From: Caldilineales bacterium | GTDB taxonomy: Bacteria > Chloroflexota > Anaerolineae > J102 | Reading direction: 5' to 3' | DNA length: 33,265 nt | Assembly: GCA_013360575.1 (NCBI GenBank) | Contig: JABWBG010000010.1 | Coordinates: 1 to 33,265 of the forward strand | Program-made: the position numbers and the translations under genes | Shown: positions 8,824-17,905 of the stretch, in pieces | Position numbering within the stretch: position 1 is the first letter of the stretch | Layout of the letters: each line of letters begins with the position of its first letter | Notes under the pieces: model-generated | What the model was told of the DNA's origin: nothing | The model's database searches: none | Seen by the model: only the letters and a program-made list of their open reading frames with translations

Positions 8824-9749
8824 AAGCCTGCACGCTCCCCGGCGCTGCCCCGGCGGCGCAGGAAGCCGCCCAGCCGCACCGCCAATACGATGAAGAGGAC
8901 GATGAAGGAGATGGCATCCTTGTAGCCAGAGGAAAGATAGCCGGCGCCGAAGGATTCCAGCACCCCCAGCGAGATGCCCCCCAGCACCGCGCCGGCGGGG
9001 TTGGATAGCCCCCCCACGATGGCGGCGACAAAGCCCTTGAGCGAGAGGGTCAGCCCCCGGTCATAGGTCATGAAGGTGGAGGGCACGATCACAATGCCGG
9101 CAATGGCCGTGACCGCAGAACTGATGCCAAAGGCCAGCAGCGCCATCCGTTGAGGGCTGATGCCCATCAACTGCGCTGCCTTGGGGTTGTCGGCGCAGGC
9201 TTGCAGGGTCTTGCCGGTCAGCGTGCGGTTGAAGAACCAGTACAGGATCACCAGCAACACTGCCGTGACCGCGATCACCCACACGCTTTGGCGGGTGAGG
9301 ATGGCGCCGAAGATTTTCAGCGGCGGGCCTGGCGTGAACACGGGCAAGCGATAGGGGTCGGTGCCCCACAGCAGCAGCGCGGCCCCACGCATCACGAAGG
9401 CGGCGCCGATGGTGATGATGATCATGCTCAGGATCGAGGCTCGCCGCGCCGGCTGGATGGCCAGCCGATAGAGCAAGATCCCCACCAGGGTGGTGATGAC
9501 CACACCGACCAGGGCGGCTGCTGGCAGCGGCCACTCCAGCGCCACCTGCCAATTCCCGCTCAACAGGCGGCTTTTCTGAAAGGCTGTGATGGCAATGAAC
9601 GCGCCATAGACGGCAAATTCGCCCTGGGCGAAGTTGATGATGCCGGTGACGTTGTAGATTGTGACGAATCCCAACGCGATCAGCGCGTAAATACTGCCCA
9701 CAGTAATGCCGGCGAGCAGGAATTGGATGATCTCGGTCTGAAGACTCAT
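8820..9749 (-). CDS. livH: HAAT-family ABC importer permease LivH
   Basis: A 309-residue permease with about eight hydrophobic segments and the LivH signature regions ALIALGFVTIYNVTGIINFAQGEF near residue 22, ACADNPKAAQLMGI, and a GGLSNPAGAVLGG helix. The start is ATG 9749. The bases before it are derived from the intergenic repeat and contain no Shine-Dalgarno, unlike many other genes here. It overlaps livM by four bases. It forms the heterodimeric channel with LivM. Confidence 0.93.
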   Translation of the reverse strand: MSLQTEIIQFLLAGITVGSIYALIALGFVTIYNVTGIINFAQGEFAVYGAFIAITAFQKSRLLSGNWQVALEWPLPAAALVGVVITTLVGILLYRLAIQPARRASILSMIIITIGAAFVMRGAALLLWGTDPYRLPVFTPGPPLKIFGAILTRQSVWVIAVTAVLLVILYWFFNRTLTGKTLQACADNPKAAQLMGISPQRMALLAFGISSAVTAIAGIVIVPSTFMTYDRGLTLSLKGFVAAIVGGLSNPAGAVLGGISLGVLESFGAGYLSSGYKDAISFIVLFIVLAVRLGGFLRRRGSAGERAGL

Positions 9750-9767
9750 TCGTTAGTCGGTTGGGTA

Positions 9768-9898
9768 TTGGGTATTAGGTATTCGATACTGGTATCTTGC
9801 GAGCAATATCCAATATCCAGTATCCAGTATCCAATATGCAGTGAATGACACGAGATCGCCCACCACATACTGAATACTGAATACTGAATACTGAACTA
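9768..9898. repeat. Mixed 7-8 bp repeat region containing the binding-protein stop codon
   Basis: Imperfect GGTATTGG/TATCCAGT-type units (about 9768-9838) are followed by CTGAATA heptamers at 9870-9890 and CTGAACTA at 9891-9898. The last unit contains the minus-strand TAG stop (9896-9898) of the binding-protein gene. Confidence 0.85.
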
Positions 9899-12322
9899 CG
9901 GCGTGTCGGTGTAGGTTTCGGGCGCGACGTAGGCCCAACCGCCATCTTTGATCTGCACCATCACCAACGATTCTTTGCCGATGCCGTTGTGATCCTGCGC
10001 TGACAGATTGAAGATGCCGGAGATGCCCACGAAGTTCTGGATGCTTTCCAGGTAATCGCGGATGCCGGCGGGGTCCGGCCCAACGACTTGCAGGGCCGAG
10101 AAGGCCATTTGCATGGCATCCCAGGCGTGGCCGCCGAAGGTGCTGGGCTTGGATCCGCCGGTGTAGGCGGCGTAGTCCTCGATGTAGCGCAGCAGGGTGG
10201 CTTTCTGCGGGTCGGTGTCGGGCAGGCCCTCGGCCACCAGCAGCTTGCCGATGGGGAAGAGCACGCCTTCGGCCGCGGCGCCGGCCAGATCGATGAAGGC
10301 CTGGTTGCCGATGCCGTGGTTGTGCACGATCGGCATCTCCAATCCCAGGTCGCGGAACTGCACGGTCAGGGGTGCGCCCTCGCCGGGGGTGGCGTGGACG
10401 ATGAGCACTTCGGCGCCGGAGCCGGCGATGCGCGTGAGTTGGGCGGTGAAGTCGGTGTCGCCCGGCTCGAAGGTGCCTTCCCAGAGGATCTCAAGGCCGC
10501 GGGCGGCTGCCACGCGTTGCAGCGCGGCCATCGAGTCGGCGCCGAAGCCGTTGTTGACGCCAAAGGAAGCGATCTTGGTGATGCCGCGCGCTTGCATCCA
10601 GTCGGCCTGCACTTCGGCCACGGGGTCGTTCTGCTGCGGGGTCTTGAAGACCCAGTGGCGTTCTTCCACCGGCTGGATGATGGAGCCGGCGGAGGCGTTG
10701 GAAATGAAGGGCACCTGCGCTTCGGCGATGGTGTCGAGCACGGCCATGCTGACGCCGCTGGTGGTGCCGCCCACGAGGATGGGGGCGCCTTCTTCGAGCA
10801 GGCGCTTGACGATCAACACGCCTTCGGTGGCGTTCGATTGATCATCTTCGAAGATGCCTTCGATCGGATGCAGCTTGCCATCGGGGCCGAGCAGGCCGCC
10901 GCGGCCGTTGATCTGGTCGATCAACATCATGGCGGTGTCGCGCTCTGGTACGCCCAGGGAGGAGCCGGGGCCGGTGACGGAGAAGAAGAGGCCGATCTTG
11001 TAGGGATCGCCGGTCTCGCGCAGGCCGCGGGTGGGGGCGTTGGCATACAGGGCCGGCGGCACATATTGCCAGCCGCCATCGATGATCTCGACCATCACCA
11101 ACGATTCTTTGCCGATGCCGTTGTGATCCTGCGCCGACAGGTTGAAGATGCCGGAGATGCCCACGAAGTTCTGGATGCTTTCCAGGTAATCGCGGATGCC
11201 GGCGGGGTCGGGGCCGGCCGCTTGCAGGGCCATGATCGTCATCTGCATGGCATCCCAGGCGTGGCCGCCGAAGGTGCTGGGCTTGGATCCGCCGGTGTAG
11301 GCGGCGTAATCGGTGACGTATTGGGTGAGCACGCCTTTTTGCGGGTCGGTGACGGGCAGGTCTTCATGCACCAGCAGCTTGCCGATGGGGAAGAGCACGC
11401 CTTCGGCCGCGGCGCCGGCCAGATCGATGAAGGCCTGGTTGCCGATGCCGTGGTTGTGGACGATGGGGATGTTCAGCCCCAGGTCGCGGAATTGCACGGT
11501 CAGGGGCGCGCCCTCGCCGGGGGTGGCGTGGACGATCAGCGCCTCGGCGCCGGAGCTGCCAATGCGTGTGAGCTGGGCGGTGAAGTCGGTGTCGCCCGGT
11601 TCGAAGGTGCCTTCCCAGAGGATCTCAAGGCCGCGAGCCGCCGCGACGCGTTTCAGCGCGGCCATCGAGTCGGCGCCGAAGCCGTTGTTGACGCCAAAGG
11701 AAGCGATCTTGGTGATGCCTTTGGCTGCCATCCAGTCGGCCTGCACTTCGGCCACGGGGTCGTTCTGCTGCGGGGTCTTGAAGACCCAGTAGCGTTCTTC
11801 CACCGGCTGGATGATGGAGCCGGCAGAGGCGTTGGAAATGAAGGGCACCTGCGCTTCGGCGATGGTGTCGAGCACGGCCATGCTGACGCCGCTGGTGGTG
11901 CCGCCCACGAGGATGGGGACGCCTTCTTCGAGCAGGCGTTTGACGATCAGCACGCCTTCGGTGGCGTTCGATTGATCATCTTCGAAGATGCCTTCGAGCA
12001 AGTGCAGTTTGCCATCGGGGCCTTCGATGCCGCCGGCGGCGTTGACTTGCTCGATCATCATCATGGCGGTGTCTCGTTCCGGCACGCCCAGAGAGGAGCC
12101 GGGGCCGGTGACGGAGAAGAAGAGGCCGATCTTGTAGGGGTCGCCCTGGACGGGGCCGGCAGGCACAGGCGTGGCCGCGGGGGCAGAGGTGGCGGTCGCC
12201 GCGGGCGGCTGCGTGGGCGGTACAGGTGTGGCTGTGGGCGCTGCGGGGGTGGCGCCTCCGCAGGCGGCCAGCACAAGCGCCAGCAGTGTCAGAAGTAGCA
12301 GCAATCGAAAGTGGGTACGCAT
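9896..12322 (-). CDS. Double-domain solute-binding lipoprotein of HAAT importer (tandem internal duplication)
   Basis: An 808-residue protein, about twice the normal family length. A signal peptide ends in the lipobox LAAC with lipid-attachable C21, followed by a Thr/Pro/Ala linker to residue 59. Two complete type-1 periplasmic binding domains (Peripla_BP_6/LivK-like) follow: about residues 60-437 and 438-808, each beginning GDPYKIGLFFSVTGPGSSLG. Long blocks are identical between the copies in both protein and DNA, offset by 1134 bp (378 codons), showing a recent in-frame duplication. The start is ATG 12322, with GAGGAG at 12330-12335; the longer frame has no such signal. It precedes livH. 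The ligand is probably an aromatic acid from context. One lipoprotein offering two binding domains to one LivHM channel is unusual. Confidence 0.9.
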   Translation of the reverse strand: MRTHFRLLLLLTLLALVLAACGGATPAAPTATPVPPTQPPAATATSAPAATPVPAGPVQGDPYKIGLFFSVTGPGSSLGVPERDTAMMMIEQVNAAGGIEGPDGKLHLLEGIFEDDQSNATEGVLIVKRLLEEGVPILVGGTTSGVSMAVLDTIAEAQVPFISNASAGSIIQPVEERYWVFKTPQQNDPVAEVQADWMAAKGITKIASFGVNNGFGADSMAALKRVAAARGLEILWEGTFEPGDTDFTAQLTRIGSSGAEALIVHATPGEGAPLTVQFRDLGLNIPIVHNHGIGNQAFIDLAGAAAEGVLFPIGKLLVHEDLPVTDPQKGVLTQYVTDYAAYTGGSKPSTFGGHAWDAMQMTIMALQAAGPDPAGIRDYLESIQNFVGISGIFNLSAQDHNGIGKESLVMVEIIDGGWQYVPPALYANAPTRGLRETGDPYKIGLFFSVTGPGSSLGVPERDTAMMLIDQINGRGGLLGPDGKLHPIEGIFEDDQSNATEGVLIVKRLLEEGAPILVGGTTSGVSMAVLDTIAEAQVPFISNASAGSIIQPVEERHWVFKTPQQNDPVAEVQADWMQARGITKIASFGVNNGFGADSMAALQRVAAARGLEILWEGTFEPGDTDFTAQLTRIAGSGAEVLIVHATPGEGAPLTVQFRDLGLEMPIVHNHGIGNQAFIDLAGAAAEGVLFPIGKLLVAEGLPDTDPQKATLLRYIEDYAAYTGGSKPSTFGGHAWDAMQMAFSALQVVGPDPAGIRDYLESIQNFVGISGIFNLSAQDHNGIGKESLVMVQIKDGGWAYVAPETYTDTP
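9899..12145. repeat. Tandem 1134-bp duplication inside the binding-protein gene
   Basis: Copy 1 (12145 down to about 11012) and copy 2 (11011 down to 9899) share long near-identical DNA stretches, for example around 11240-11310 and 10106-10176. The second copy lacks the signal peptide and the first lacks a stop codon, so recombination fused them in frame. Confidence 0.9.
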
Positions 12323-12460
12323 GTCATCTCTCCTCGGTAATGGAAGGTGTGCGGTGGTTGCGGCGCAGCGCATGCGCCTGGGGGGTGTTCAAGTCGAGGG
12401 GCTATCTTTTCTGTCTGCCTCCTTTGCCTGCTGGCATGTGATGTCCCGGGGTGGGCTGGA

Positions 12461-13348
12461 TCAGGAAGTGAGACCCAGAAGCCGGGCGGCGTTGTCGTGC
12501 AGAATGGCTTGTTTGCTTGTCTCTGCCAGTGGCAGGGCCTGGATGGCGGCGATGTTGCGGCTCAGGTCGGGGTTGCCGGGCCAGTCGGAGCCGTAGATGG
12601 CTTTGTGAGCCAGCATTTCCAGCCGGGGGAAGGTGGTCAGCAGGTTTTTGGCCGGCAGGCCGGAAAGCTCCAAGTAGACGTTGTCGTGGCGGCGGGCCAT
12701 CCAAAAGGCTTGTTCGTACCAGAAGGGCCGTCCGCAATGCGCCATCAGGATGTTGAGTTTGGGGAAGTCGATGGCCACATCGTCCAGGAGCAGGGGGTCG
12801 CCATATTTGATGCGGGCGCCTTTGAAGATGGAGGAGCCGGTATGCACCAGCATGGGCAGGCCCAGTTCTTCGGCTTTGGCATAGAGCGGGTACATGCGGG
12901 CGTCGTTGGGGTAGTGGTGCTGATAGACCGGGTAGACTTTGATCGCCCGCACGCCGTAGACCTGCACCAGCCGCTCCAGCTCGGCCCCCAGGTCGTTTTC
13001 GATGAAGGGGTTGAGGCTGGCGCAGGGCAGCAAGCGCCCTCGTGGGCCTTCTGCGGGGTCGGGCAGGGCGTTGGCTGCCTGACAGAACTCGCCCATGTAG
13101 TCGTTCGTTGTCCAGCCGGTGGTGATCGGTGTGGGATCGGCCAGTCCCACGGCCCAATCGATGCCGTTTGCCTGTAAAAGAGCACGAATGCCTGCCGGCG
13201 TCAGCATGGCGTCGATGTAGGCATCGACATCCAGCCCGCTGGCCGCCAGCGGCCCGGCAAAGTCCTGCTCGAAGTTCTGGCGATACCAGTCTCGCACCCA
13301 GGGCCGCAGGTGGCTGGCATGGCTGATGTGGATGTGGAAGTCGATCAT
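12461..13348 (-). CDS. Amidohydrolase-2 family metal-dependent hydrolase/decarboxylase
   Basis: A 295-residue TIM-barrel protein of the amidohydrolase-2 (PF04909, ACMSD-like) family. The metal motif HIH sits at residues 5-7 (MIDFHIH), further metal-ligand candidates are LVHTGSS and MAHCGRPFW, and the C-terminal YGSDWPG supplies the catalytic Asp. The start (ATG 13348) overlaps the stop of the zinc dehydrogenase gene (ATGA, 13345-13348), so the two are translationally coupled. The family includes decarboxylases and C-C or C-O hydrolases of ring-derived acids. A step in processing aromatic or alicyclic intermediates is plausible, but no substrate can be named from sequence. Confidence 0.8.
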   Translation of the reverse strand: MIDFHIHISHASHLRPWVRDWYRQNFEQDFAGPLAASGLDVDAYIDAMLTPAGIRALLQANGIDWAVGLADPTPITTGWTTNDYMGEFCQAANALPDPAEGPRGRLLPCASLNPFIENDLGAELERLVQVYGVRAIKVYPVYQHHYPNDARMYPLYAKAEELGLPMLVHTGSSIFKGARIKYGDPLLLDDVAIDFPKLNILMAHCGRPFWYEQAFWMARRHDNVYLELSGLPAKNLLTTFPRLEMLAHKAIYGSDWPGNPDLSRNIAAIQALPLAETSKQAILHDNAARLLGLTS

Positions 13349-14364
13349 GGCATGACGACCGAGCGGATGCCCTCGCCCCCGCGCACATGGTCGAGGGCGG
13401 GGTTGATCTGATCCAGGGGGAAGCGGGCCGTGACCAGTTCGGCGATCTTGATCTTGCCGCTGCTGGCCAGGGCCAGCACCCGCGGGTAGTCCACCGCCCG
13501 GCAGCCCAAGGAGCCGATCAATTCCATTTCCCGGTACATCACCCGGCCGGAGTTGAGGGTCATGGGCTTGGGAGAGTAGCCGACCATGACGAAACGCCCG
13601 CCGTTGCGCACCGAGGCAAAGGTCTGCTCCTGCGTGATCGGGTTGCCGATGGCCTCGAAACCGATGGCCGCGCCGCCGCCAGTGAGGGCCCGCACTTCTT
13701 TGTCCGCCCGTTCCACGTTTTTGGCGTTGACTACGGCCTGCGCGCCCAGTTTCCTGGCCATCTCCAGCTTTTCGTCGGCGATGTCCACGGCCACCACGTG
13801 CGCGCCCAGGGCGGCGGCGATCTGGACGATGTTGATGCCCACCCCGCCGCAGCCGAAGACGACGACGCTATCCCCCGGCTTCACCTGGCCGCGGTTGACC
13901 ACGGCATGGTAGGGGGTGGTCACGGCGTCGGCGATGATGGCGCCTTCGATCAGGGGCAGATCTGCCGGCAGGGCCACCACATCTTTGGCCGGGGCCAGCA
14001 TGTATTCGGCGTAGCCGCCATCGACATTGTTGCCAAACATGACCATGCGCTCGCAGATGTTCTCGCGCCCGGTGCGGCACATCTGGCATTGGCCGCAGCC
14101 ATACACCGCCGGAACCAGCACGCGGTCACCCTCGCGCCAGGCCGCGCCCGCGCCCACGGCTGCGATCAGCCCCGAGACTTCGTGGCCCAGCACCAGCGGC
14201 GGCTTTTTGAAGGTGGGCACGCCGTGGTCGATGTAGGAGAGGTCGGTGTGGCACAGCCCGCAGGCCGCGACCTTGACCAGCACCTCCCCAGGCCCCGGCG
14301 TGGGCGTGGCGATCTCTTCGATTTGCAGTGGTTGGTGAGGAGCGTAGAAGATGGCTGCTTTCAT
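13345..14364 (-). CDS. Zinc-dependent medium-chain dehydrogenase, candidate 6-hydroxycyclohex-1-ene-1-carbonyl-CoA dehydrogenase
   Basis: A 339-residue MDR alcohol dehydrogenase. The catalytic zinc region has C38, H61 and E62 (GLCHTD, GHEVSG), the structural zinc has C90/C93/C96/C104, and the NAD-binding GCGGVG lies near residue 170. Classic benzoyl-CoA pathways of the Thauera type use an MDR enzyme (Had) to oxidise 6-hydroxycyclohex-1-ene-1-carbonyl-CoA to the 6-oxo compound that Oah opens. This gene lies in the same run as dch and oah, so it is a candidate. The SDR at 15755-16516 is a second candidate, because Azoarcus-type bzd clusters use an SDR (BzdZ). Seven perfect octamers abut the start codon and there is no Shine-Dalgarno. 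Confidence 0.8.
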   Translation of the reverse strand: MKAAIFYAPHQPLQIEEIATPTPGPGEVLVKVAACGLCHTDLSYIDHGVPTFKKPPLVLGHEVSGLIAAVGAGAAWREGDRVLVPAVYGCGQCQMCRTGRENICERMVMFGNNVDGGYAEYMLAPAKDVVALPADLPLIEGAIIADAVTTPYHAVVNRGQVKPGDSVVVFGCGGVGINIVQIAAALGAHVVAVDIADEKLEMARKLGAQAVVNAKNVERADKEVRALTGGGAAIGFEAIGNPITQEQTFASVRNGGRFVMVGYSPKPMTLNSGRVMYREMELIGSLGCRAVDYPRVLALASSGKIKIAELVTARFPLDQINPALDHVRGGEGIRSVVMP

Positions 14365-14420
14365 GGTAAATTGGTAAATTGGTAAATTGGTAAATTGGTA
14401 AATTGGTAAATTGGTAAATT
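14365..14420. repeat. Octamer array: 7 x GGTAAATT
   Basis: Seven perfect tandem GGTAAATT units directly abut the start codon of the zinc dehydrogenase gene (ATG 14364 on the minus strand). The same unit occurs as TTGGTAAA at 4283-4310. Confidence 0.97.
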
Positions 14421-14435
14421 CGAGACTATTTGTTA

Positions 14436-14484
14436 CTGACCACTGACCACTGAATACTGAATACTGACTACTGACTACTGACTA
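14436..14484. repeat. Heptamer array: 7 x CTGA(CC/AT/CT)A, containing the thiolase stop codon
   Basis: Seven heptamers occur as 2 x CTGACCA, 2 x CTGAATA and 3 x CTGACTA. The last unit (14478-14484) contains the minus-strand TAG stop codon of the thiolase gene (14482-14484). The same family occurs at 9870-9898 and, inverted, at 30604-30638. Confidence 0.95.
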
Positions 14485-15678
14485 TCCATCCACATGAATC
14501 ACAATCGCGGCGGCGGTGTCGCCGGCGGCGCAGCCGCTGAAGAGGCCGTAGCCGCCGCCCAGCAGGGCCAGTTCTTCGATCAACTCGATCAGCAAGCGCA
14601 TGCCGGTCGGCGCCTGGGGATGGCCCCAGATCAGCGAGCAGCCGAAGTTGTTCATGCCCGTGGCGGGGATGCCCAGCTCGCGGCTGAGATAGCAATCGTT
14701 GACGGCAAAGGGGTTGTGGGTCTTGATCGCCTTCACATCGGCCAGGGTGATGCCGGCGCGGTCGAGGACGCGGCGGATGGCGGGGACATTGGCCGCGGGC
14801 ATGAAGCCTTTGCGCTCGCGGCCCTCGGCAAAGGCGATGAGGCGGATCTCGATCCCCGGCTCGCGGCTCAGCTCACGCGCCTGCTGGCGCCCGGCCAGGA
14901 TCATGCCGGCGTTGCCGTCGGCGGGGTAGGTCTGGCCGCCGTAGGTGACGGATCCGCCCGGCAGCACCGGTTTCAGCCGGGCCAAGCCCGCGGGGGTGCT
15001 GGGGAACACGCCCTCGTCATCCTGCACGGTCGCCATGACTTTGCGCCCGCTGGGGTTGATCTCGATGGGCATGACCATGTAGCGGCGGTGGAAGGCGGCG
15101 GCGTCGGCCAGGGCCTGCTGGTACTGCTCGTAGCGCAGCAGAGTCACTTCGTGCTGCTCGGCGGTGGAGATGCCTGCTTCCCGCGCCACGTTTTCGGCGG
15201 TTTCGACCATGCTCAGCCCGGCGAAGGGGTCGCAGTTGAAGTTGTCCCACACCCAATCCTCGGCGTCGCCGCGGGCGCCGGGGGCCAGCGGGTTGGGGTA
15301 GAGGATGTGCGGGCCGTTGGAGGTGCGGTCGGCGGTGAGGCAGAGCAGAGGCCCGGCGCCGCTATTTGTGATCTCGAAGGCGGCGCTGGCGATCACGCGG
15401 GCGGAGGTGGCGCAGGCCTGGCTCAGGGTCGGCCCGGTGATCTCGCCGGCTCCGAGCATCCCGGCCACCCAGGGCGCGGCGTAGAACGCGCCCTGACTGG
15501 GCACCGTCGCGCCCAGAAAGAGGCCGCTGAAGACCTGGGGCGAGATGGCGCGCTCGGCCAGCGCCCGTGTGGCCGTCTCCGCCGCGAATTTGAGCGGATG
15601 CAGGTTGGCATACGCCCCTTGCCATTTCACAAAAGGCGTGCACCAATAACCTCCATAAGGAATGTAACAATCAAGCAT
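14482..15678 (-). CDS. Thiolase-family acyl-CoA acetyltransferase
   Basis: A 398-residue thiolase, the usual length. The nucleophilic Cys is C89 (SQACATSAR). The region normally NEAF reads HNPF (H321), followed by H353 (GHPQAPTGMR) and the second catalytic C383 (SGCAAGD). All catalytic positions for a degradative thiolase are thus present, with the NEAF-to-HNPF change seen in divergent thiolases. After ring opening by Oah gives 3-hydroxypimelyl-CoA, oxidation and thiolysis yield glutaryl-CoA and acetyl-CoA; this gene is the natural candidate for the thiolysis (inference). The start is ATG 15678 with only a weak purine stretch upstream. The stop codon lies in the downstream heptamer array. Confidence 0.88.
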   Translation of the reverse strand: MLDCYIPYGGYWCTPFVKWQGAYANLHPLKFAAETATRALAERAISPQVFSGLFLGATVPSQGAFYAAPWVAGMLGAGEITGPTLSQACATSARVIASAAFEITNSGAGPLLCLTADRTSNGPHILYPNPLAPGARGDAEDWVWDNFNCDPFAGLSMVETAENVAREAGISTAEQHEVTLLRYEQYQQALADAAAFHRRYMVMPIEINPSGRKVMATVQDDEGVFPSTPAGLARLKPVLPGGSVTYGGQTYPADGNAGMILAGRQQARELSREPGIEIRLIAFAEGRERKGFMPAANVPAIRRVLDRAGITLADVKAIKTHNPFAVNDCYLSRELGIPATGMNNFGCSLIWGHPQAPTGMRLLIELIEELALLGGGYGLFSGCAAGDTAAAIVIHVDG

Positions 15679-15693
15679 CTTACTCGCTCTCTC

Positions 15694-15730
15694 TAATCGT
15701 TAATCATTAATAATTGATGATTAACGATTA
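15694..15730. repeat. Perfect AT-rich palindrome, 14-bp arms and 9-base loop
   Basis: The left arm 15694-15707 (TAATCGTTAATCAT) is the exact reverse complement of 15717-15730. It lies between the SDR stop (15755) and the thiolase start (15678). No T-run follows on the transcribed strand, so a classical intrinsic terminator is unlikely; an mRNA hairpin or a protein-binding palindrome is possible. Confidence 0.85.
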
Positions 15731-15754
15731 AAACGCAATACAAAATACCAAATA

Positions 15755-16516
15755 TCAAACCTTAAGCCCGCCATCGACAAAGATCGTCTGGCCGGTGATG
15801 TAGGAGGCCATGTCCGAGCAGAGGAAGGCGTGCACCGAGGCGATCTCTTCCGGCTCGGCCAGGCGACCGAAGGGGATCTCGTGCAGCAGTTCTTGCATGA
15901 TCGGGTCGGGGATGGCGGCGGTCATCTGGGTTTTGACGCCGCCGGGCGCGATGCAGTTGACGGCGATGTTGTAGCGCGCCCATTCTTTGGCCAGCGCCCG
16001 CGTCAGCCCGATCACACCTGCCTTGGAAGCGGAGTAGTTGGCCTGGCCGATGTTGCCCAGGGCCGAGACCGAGGCGGTGTTGACGATGCGGCCCGACCGT
16101 TGCGCCATCATCGGCACGGCCGCCAGCTGGGCGCACAGCCAGACGCCCTTGAGATTGACATCGAGCACCGCGTCCCACTGCTCTTCGCTCATCAGCTTGA
16201 CCTGGCCATCTTTGACGCGGGTGGTGAGGGCGTCTCGGGTGATGCCGGCGTTGTTGATCAGGATGTCGAGCCGGCCGAAGCGCTGCACGGCCGTATCGAC
16301 CATGCGCTGCACATCCTCGCGCACGCTGACATTGCCCACGGCCGTAGCCACCGCGCCCCCCGCAGCAACGACTTCTTCGCACACAGTCTCCAGCGCTGCT
16401 GCTGCGAGATCGGCAATGACAACCTGAGCGCCCGCGCGAGCAAAATAAAGCGCTGTAGCCCGGCCGATGCCATTGGCCCCGCCGGTAATCAATGCAACTT
16501 TGTTTTCTAATAACAT
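15755..16516 (-). CDS. SDR-family oxidoreductase (FabG-like; candidate BzdZ-type or 3-hydroxyacyl-CoA dehydrogenase)
   Basis: A 253-residue classical SDR. The cofactor motif TGGANGIG is at 11-18, NNAG is near 88, catalytic S149 and YSASK have Y161/K165, and the C-terminus ends in the FabG-like [11 protein letters not shown]. The start is ATG 16516 with a GGAG seven bases upstream. In Azoarcus-type bzd clusters an SDR (BzdZ) oxidises 6-hydroxycyclohex-1-ene-1-carbonyl-CoA. Alternatively, this enzyme could oxidise 3-hydroxypimelyl-CoA just before the thiolase, whose gene is next downstream. Sequence alone does not decide between these. Confidence 0.88.
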   Translation of the reverse strand: MLLENKVALITGGANGIGRATALYFARAGAQVVIADLAAAALETVCEEVVAAGGAVATAVGNVSVREDVQRMVDTAVQRFGRLDILINNAGITRDALTTRVKDGQVKLMSEEQWDAVLDVNLKGVWLCAQLAAVPMMAQRSGRIVNTASVSALGNIGQANYSASKAGVIGLTRALAKEWARYNIAVNCIAPGGVKTQMTAAIPDPIMQELLHEIPFGRLAEPEEIASVHAFLCSDMASYITGQTIFVDGGLKV

Positions 16517-16526
16517 GTGAATCTCC

Positions 16527-16651
<125 letters not shown>

Positions 16652-16654
<3 letters not shown>

Positions 16655-17098
16655 CCCATTCCGCATCAAAAGCGTCCATTCGCCATCGATGACGGTTTCC
16701 TGGCGGTGGTTGAGGACGCGGGCGGCGAAGCGAACCACCCCGCGGTCAGGTTTGGAGGTCGGCTTCTTCTCCAGCACTTCCAACTCCAGGTGCACGGTAT
16801 CGCCGAAGCGCACCGCGCCTTTGTAGCGGATGATCTGCTCCATCAGGGCCAGGGTGGTGCCTTCGAACACGCCAGTCCAGTTGGCCATGCCGGTGGCCAT
16901 GGCCGCGATCAACATGCCGTGGGCGATGCGCTCGCCAAAAGGCGTCTGGCGGCCGAACTCGGCGTCGGTGTGGAGGGGGTTGAAATCGCCTGAAAGCCCG
17001 GCGAAGGCCACGACATCCGCTTCCGTCACTGTACGGCTTTGAGAAACGAAGCGATCGCCGAGGGCGAACTGGTCGAAGGTGAGGCCGCGTGTGGGCAT
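16652..17098 (-). CDS. MaoC-like (R)-specific enoyl-CoA hydratase domain protein
   Basis: A 148-residue single hotdog MaoC/PhaJ-type protein. The hydratase motif is visible: D38, N40 and H43 in GLSGDFNPLHTDAEF, followed by the RIAHGML segment. The start is ATG 17098, with AAGGAG about nine bases upstream, 22 bases after the dienoyl-CoA hydratase gene. It probably hydrates or dehydrates an enoyl/3-hydroxyacyl-CoA; in this cluster that could be a C7-dicarboxyl or alicyclic CoA ester. It is not a standard member of the characterised bcr or bzd clusters I know, so its exact job is open. Confidence 0.85.
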
Positions 17099-17120
17099 GG
17101 GGGGCAGCTCCTTGTCAGCT

Positions 17121-17885
17121 TTAGTGGTGGCGCCAGAGGGGGGCGCGTTTTTCCAGGAAGGCGGTCAGGCCCTCGTGGGCGTCGGCGGTGGCCATCAGTT
17201 CTTGCAGATAGACCTGCTCGATGGCAGGCAGGCGGGCGGCCCAGTCGCCGTAGCCCAGCAGCAGCGAGCGCTTGAGCAGGTGCATGGCCGCGCGGCTCAT
17301 GGCGGCAAAGACGGCAGCCTTTGCCCGCGCCCAGTCTTGCACCTCGGCCGCGGGCAGGACAGCATTGACCACTCCCATCTGCAACGCTTCCGCGGCGCCG
17401 AGGCTGCGCCCGCTGAACATCAGATCCGCAGCCGCGCGGTATCCGACCAGATAGGGCAGGCGCAGGGCGGCGATGGGCGCGAAGGAGGCCAGTTGGATCT
17501 CCGGCTGGCCGATTTTGGCGTGTTCGGCCAGCACGGCCAGATCGCAGCAAAGCACCAGCTCGCAGCCGCCGCCCAGGGCGTGGCCCTGCACCGCGGCCAC
17601 CGTGGGCGTGGGAAATTCGGCCAGGGCCTGGCACACGCGGTCGAAGAGGGGGATCATCTCTCCCACCTTGTCCGCGGTATGGTCGGCCACATCCACCCCG
17701 GCCGAAAACAGTTTGCCCGCGGCCTGCACGATGAGCGCGCGCACGCCTTCATCCTCGGCCAGCGCTGCCAGCGCCGCATCCAACTCGCGCAGCATCGGCA
17801 GATGCAGGACATTGACCGGCGGCCGGTTCAACGTCAGCACCGCCACACCGTCAGTGATTTCGATAGTTAGAAATGAATCAGACAT
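17121..17885 (-). CDS. dch: Cyclohexa-1,5-dienecarbonyl-CoA hydratase (Dch/BzdW)
   Basis: A 254-residue crotonase-fold protein. The segments GKLFSAGVDVADHT (about residues 57-70), MIPLFDRVCQALAEFPTP and GHALGGGCELVLCCDLAV are hallmarks of dienoyl-CoA hydratases of anaerobic benzoate pathways rather than generic enoyl-CoA hydratases. The enzyme adds water to cyclohexa-1,5-diene-1-carbonyl-CoA, the product of benzoyl-CoA reductase, to give 6-hydroxycyclohex-1-ene-1-carbonyl-CoA. Its immediate upstream neighbour is oah, which acts two steps later. The start ATG 17885 lacks a Shine-Dalgarno; the repeat-derived hairpin region lies just upstream. Confidence 0.9.
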   Translation of the reverse strand: MSDSFLTIEITDGVAVLTLNRPPVNVLHLPMLRELDAALAALAEDEGVRALIVQAAGKLFSAGVDVADHTADKVGEMIPLFDRVCQALAEFPTPTVAAVQGHALGGGCELVLCCDLAVLAEHAKIGQPEIQLASFAPIAALRLPYLVGYRAAADLMFSGRSLGAAEALQMGVVNAVLPAAEVQDWARAKAAVFAAMSRAAMHLLKRSLLLGYGDWAARLPAIEQVYLQELMATADAHEGLTAFLEKRAPLWRHH

Positions 17886-17905
17886 GGTGTGTTGTTATGG
17901 GTATT

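Noticed and set aside
10088-12298. Plus-strand open frame of 736 codons opposite the binding protein
   Set aside because: Antisense shadow that is repeated because the real gene is duplicated; low-complexity composition and no recognisable domain.
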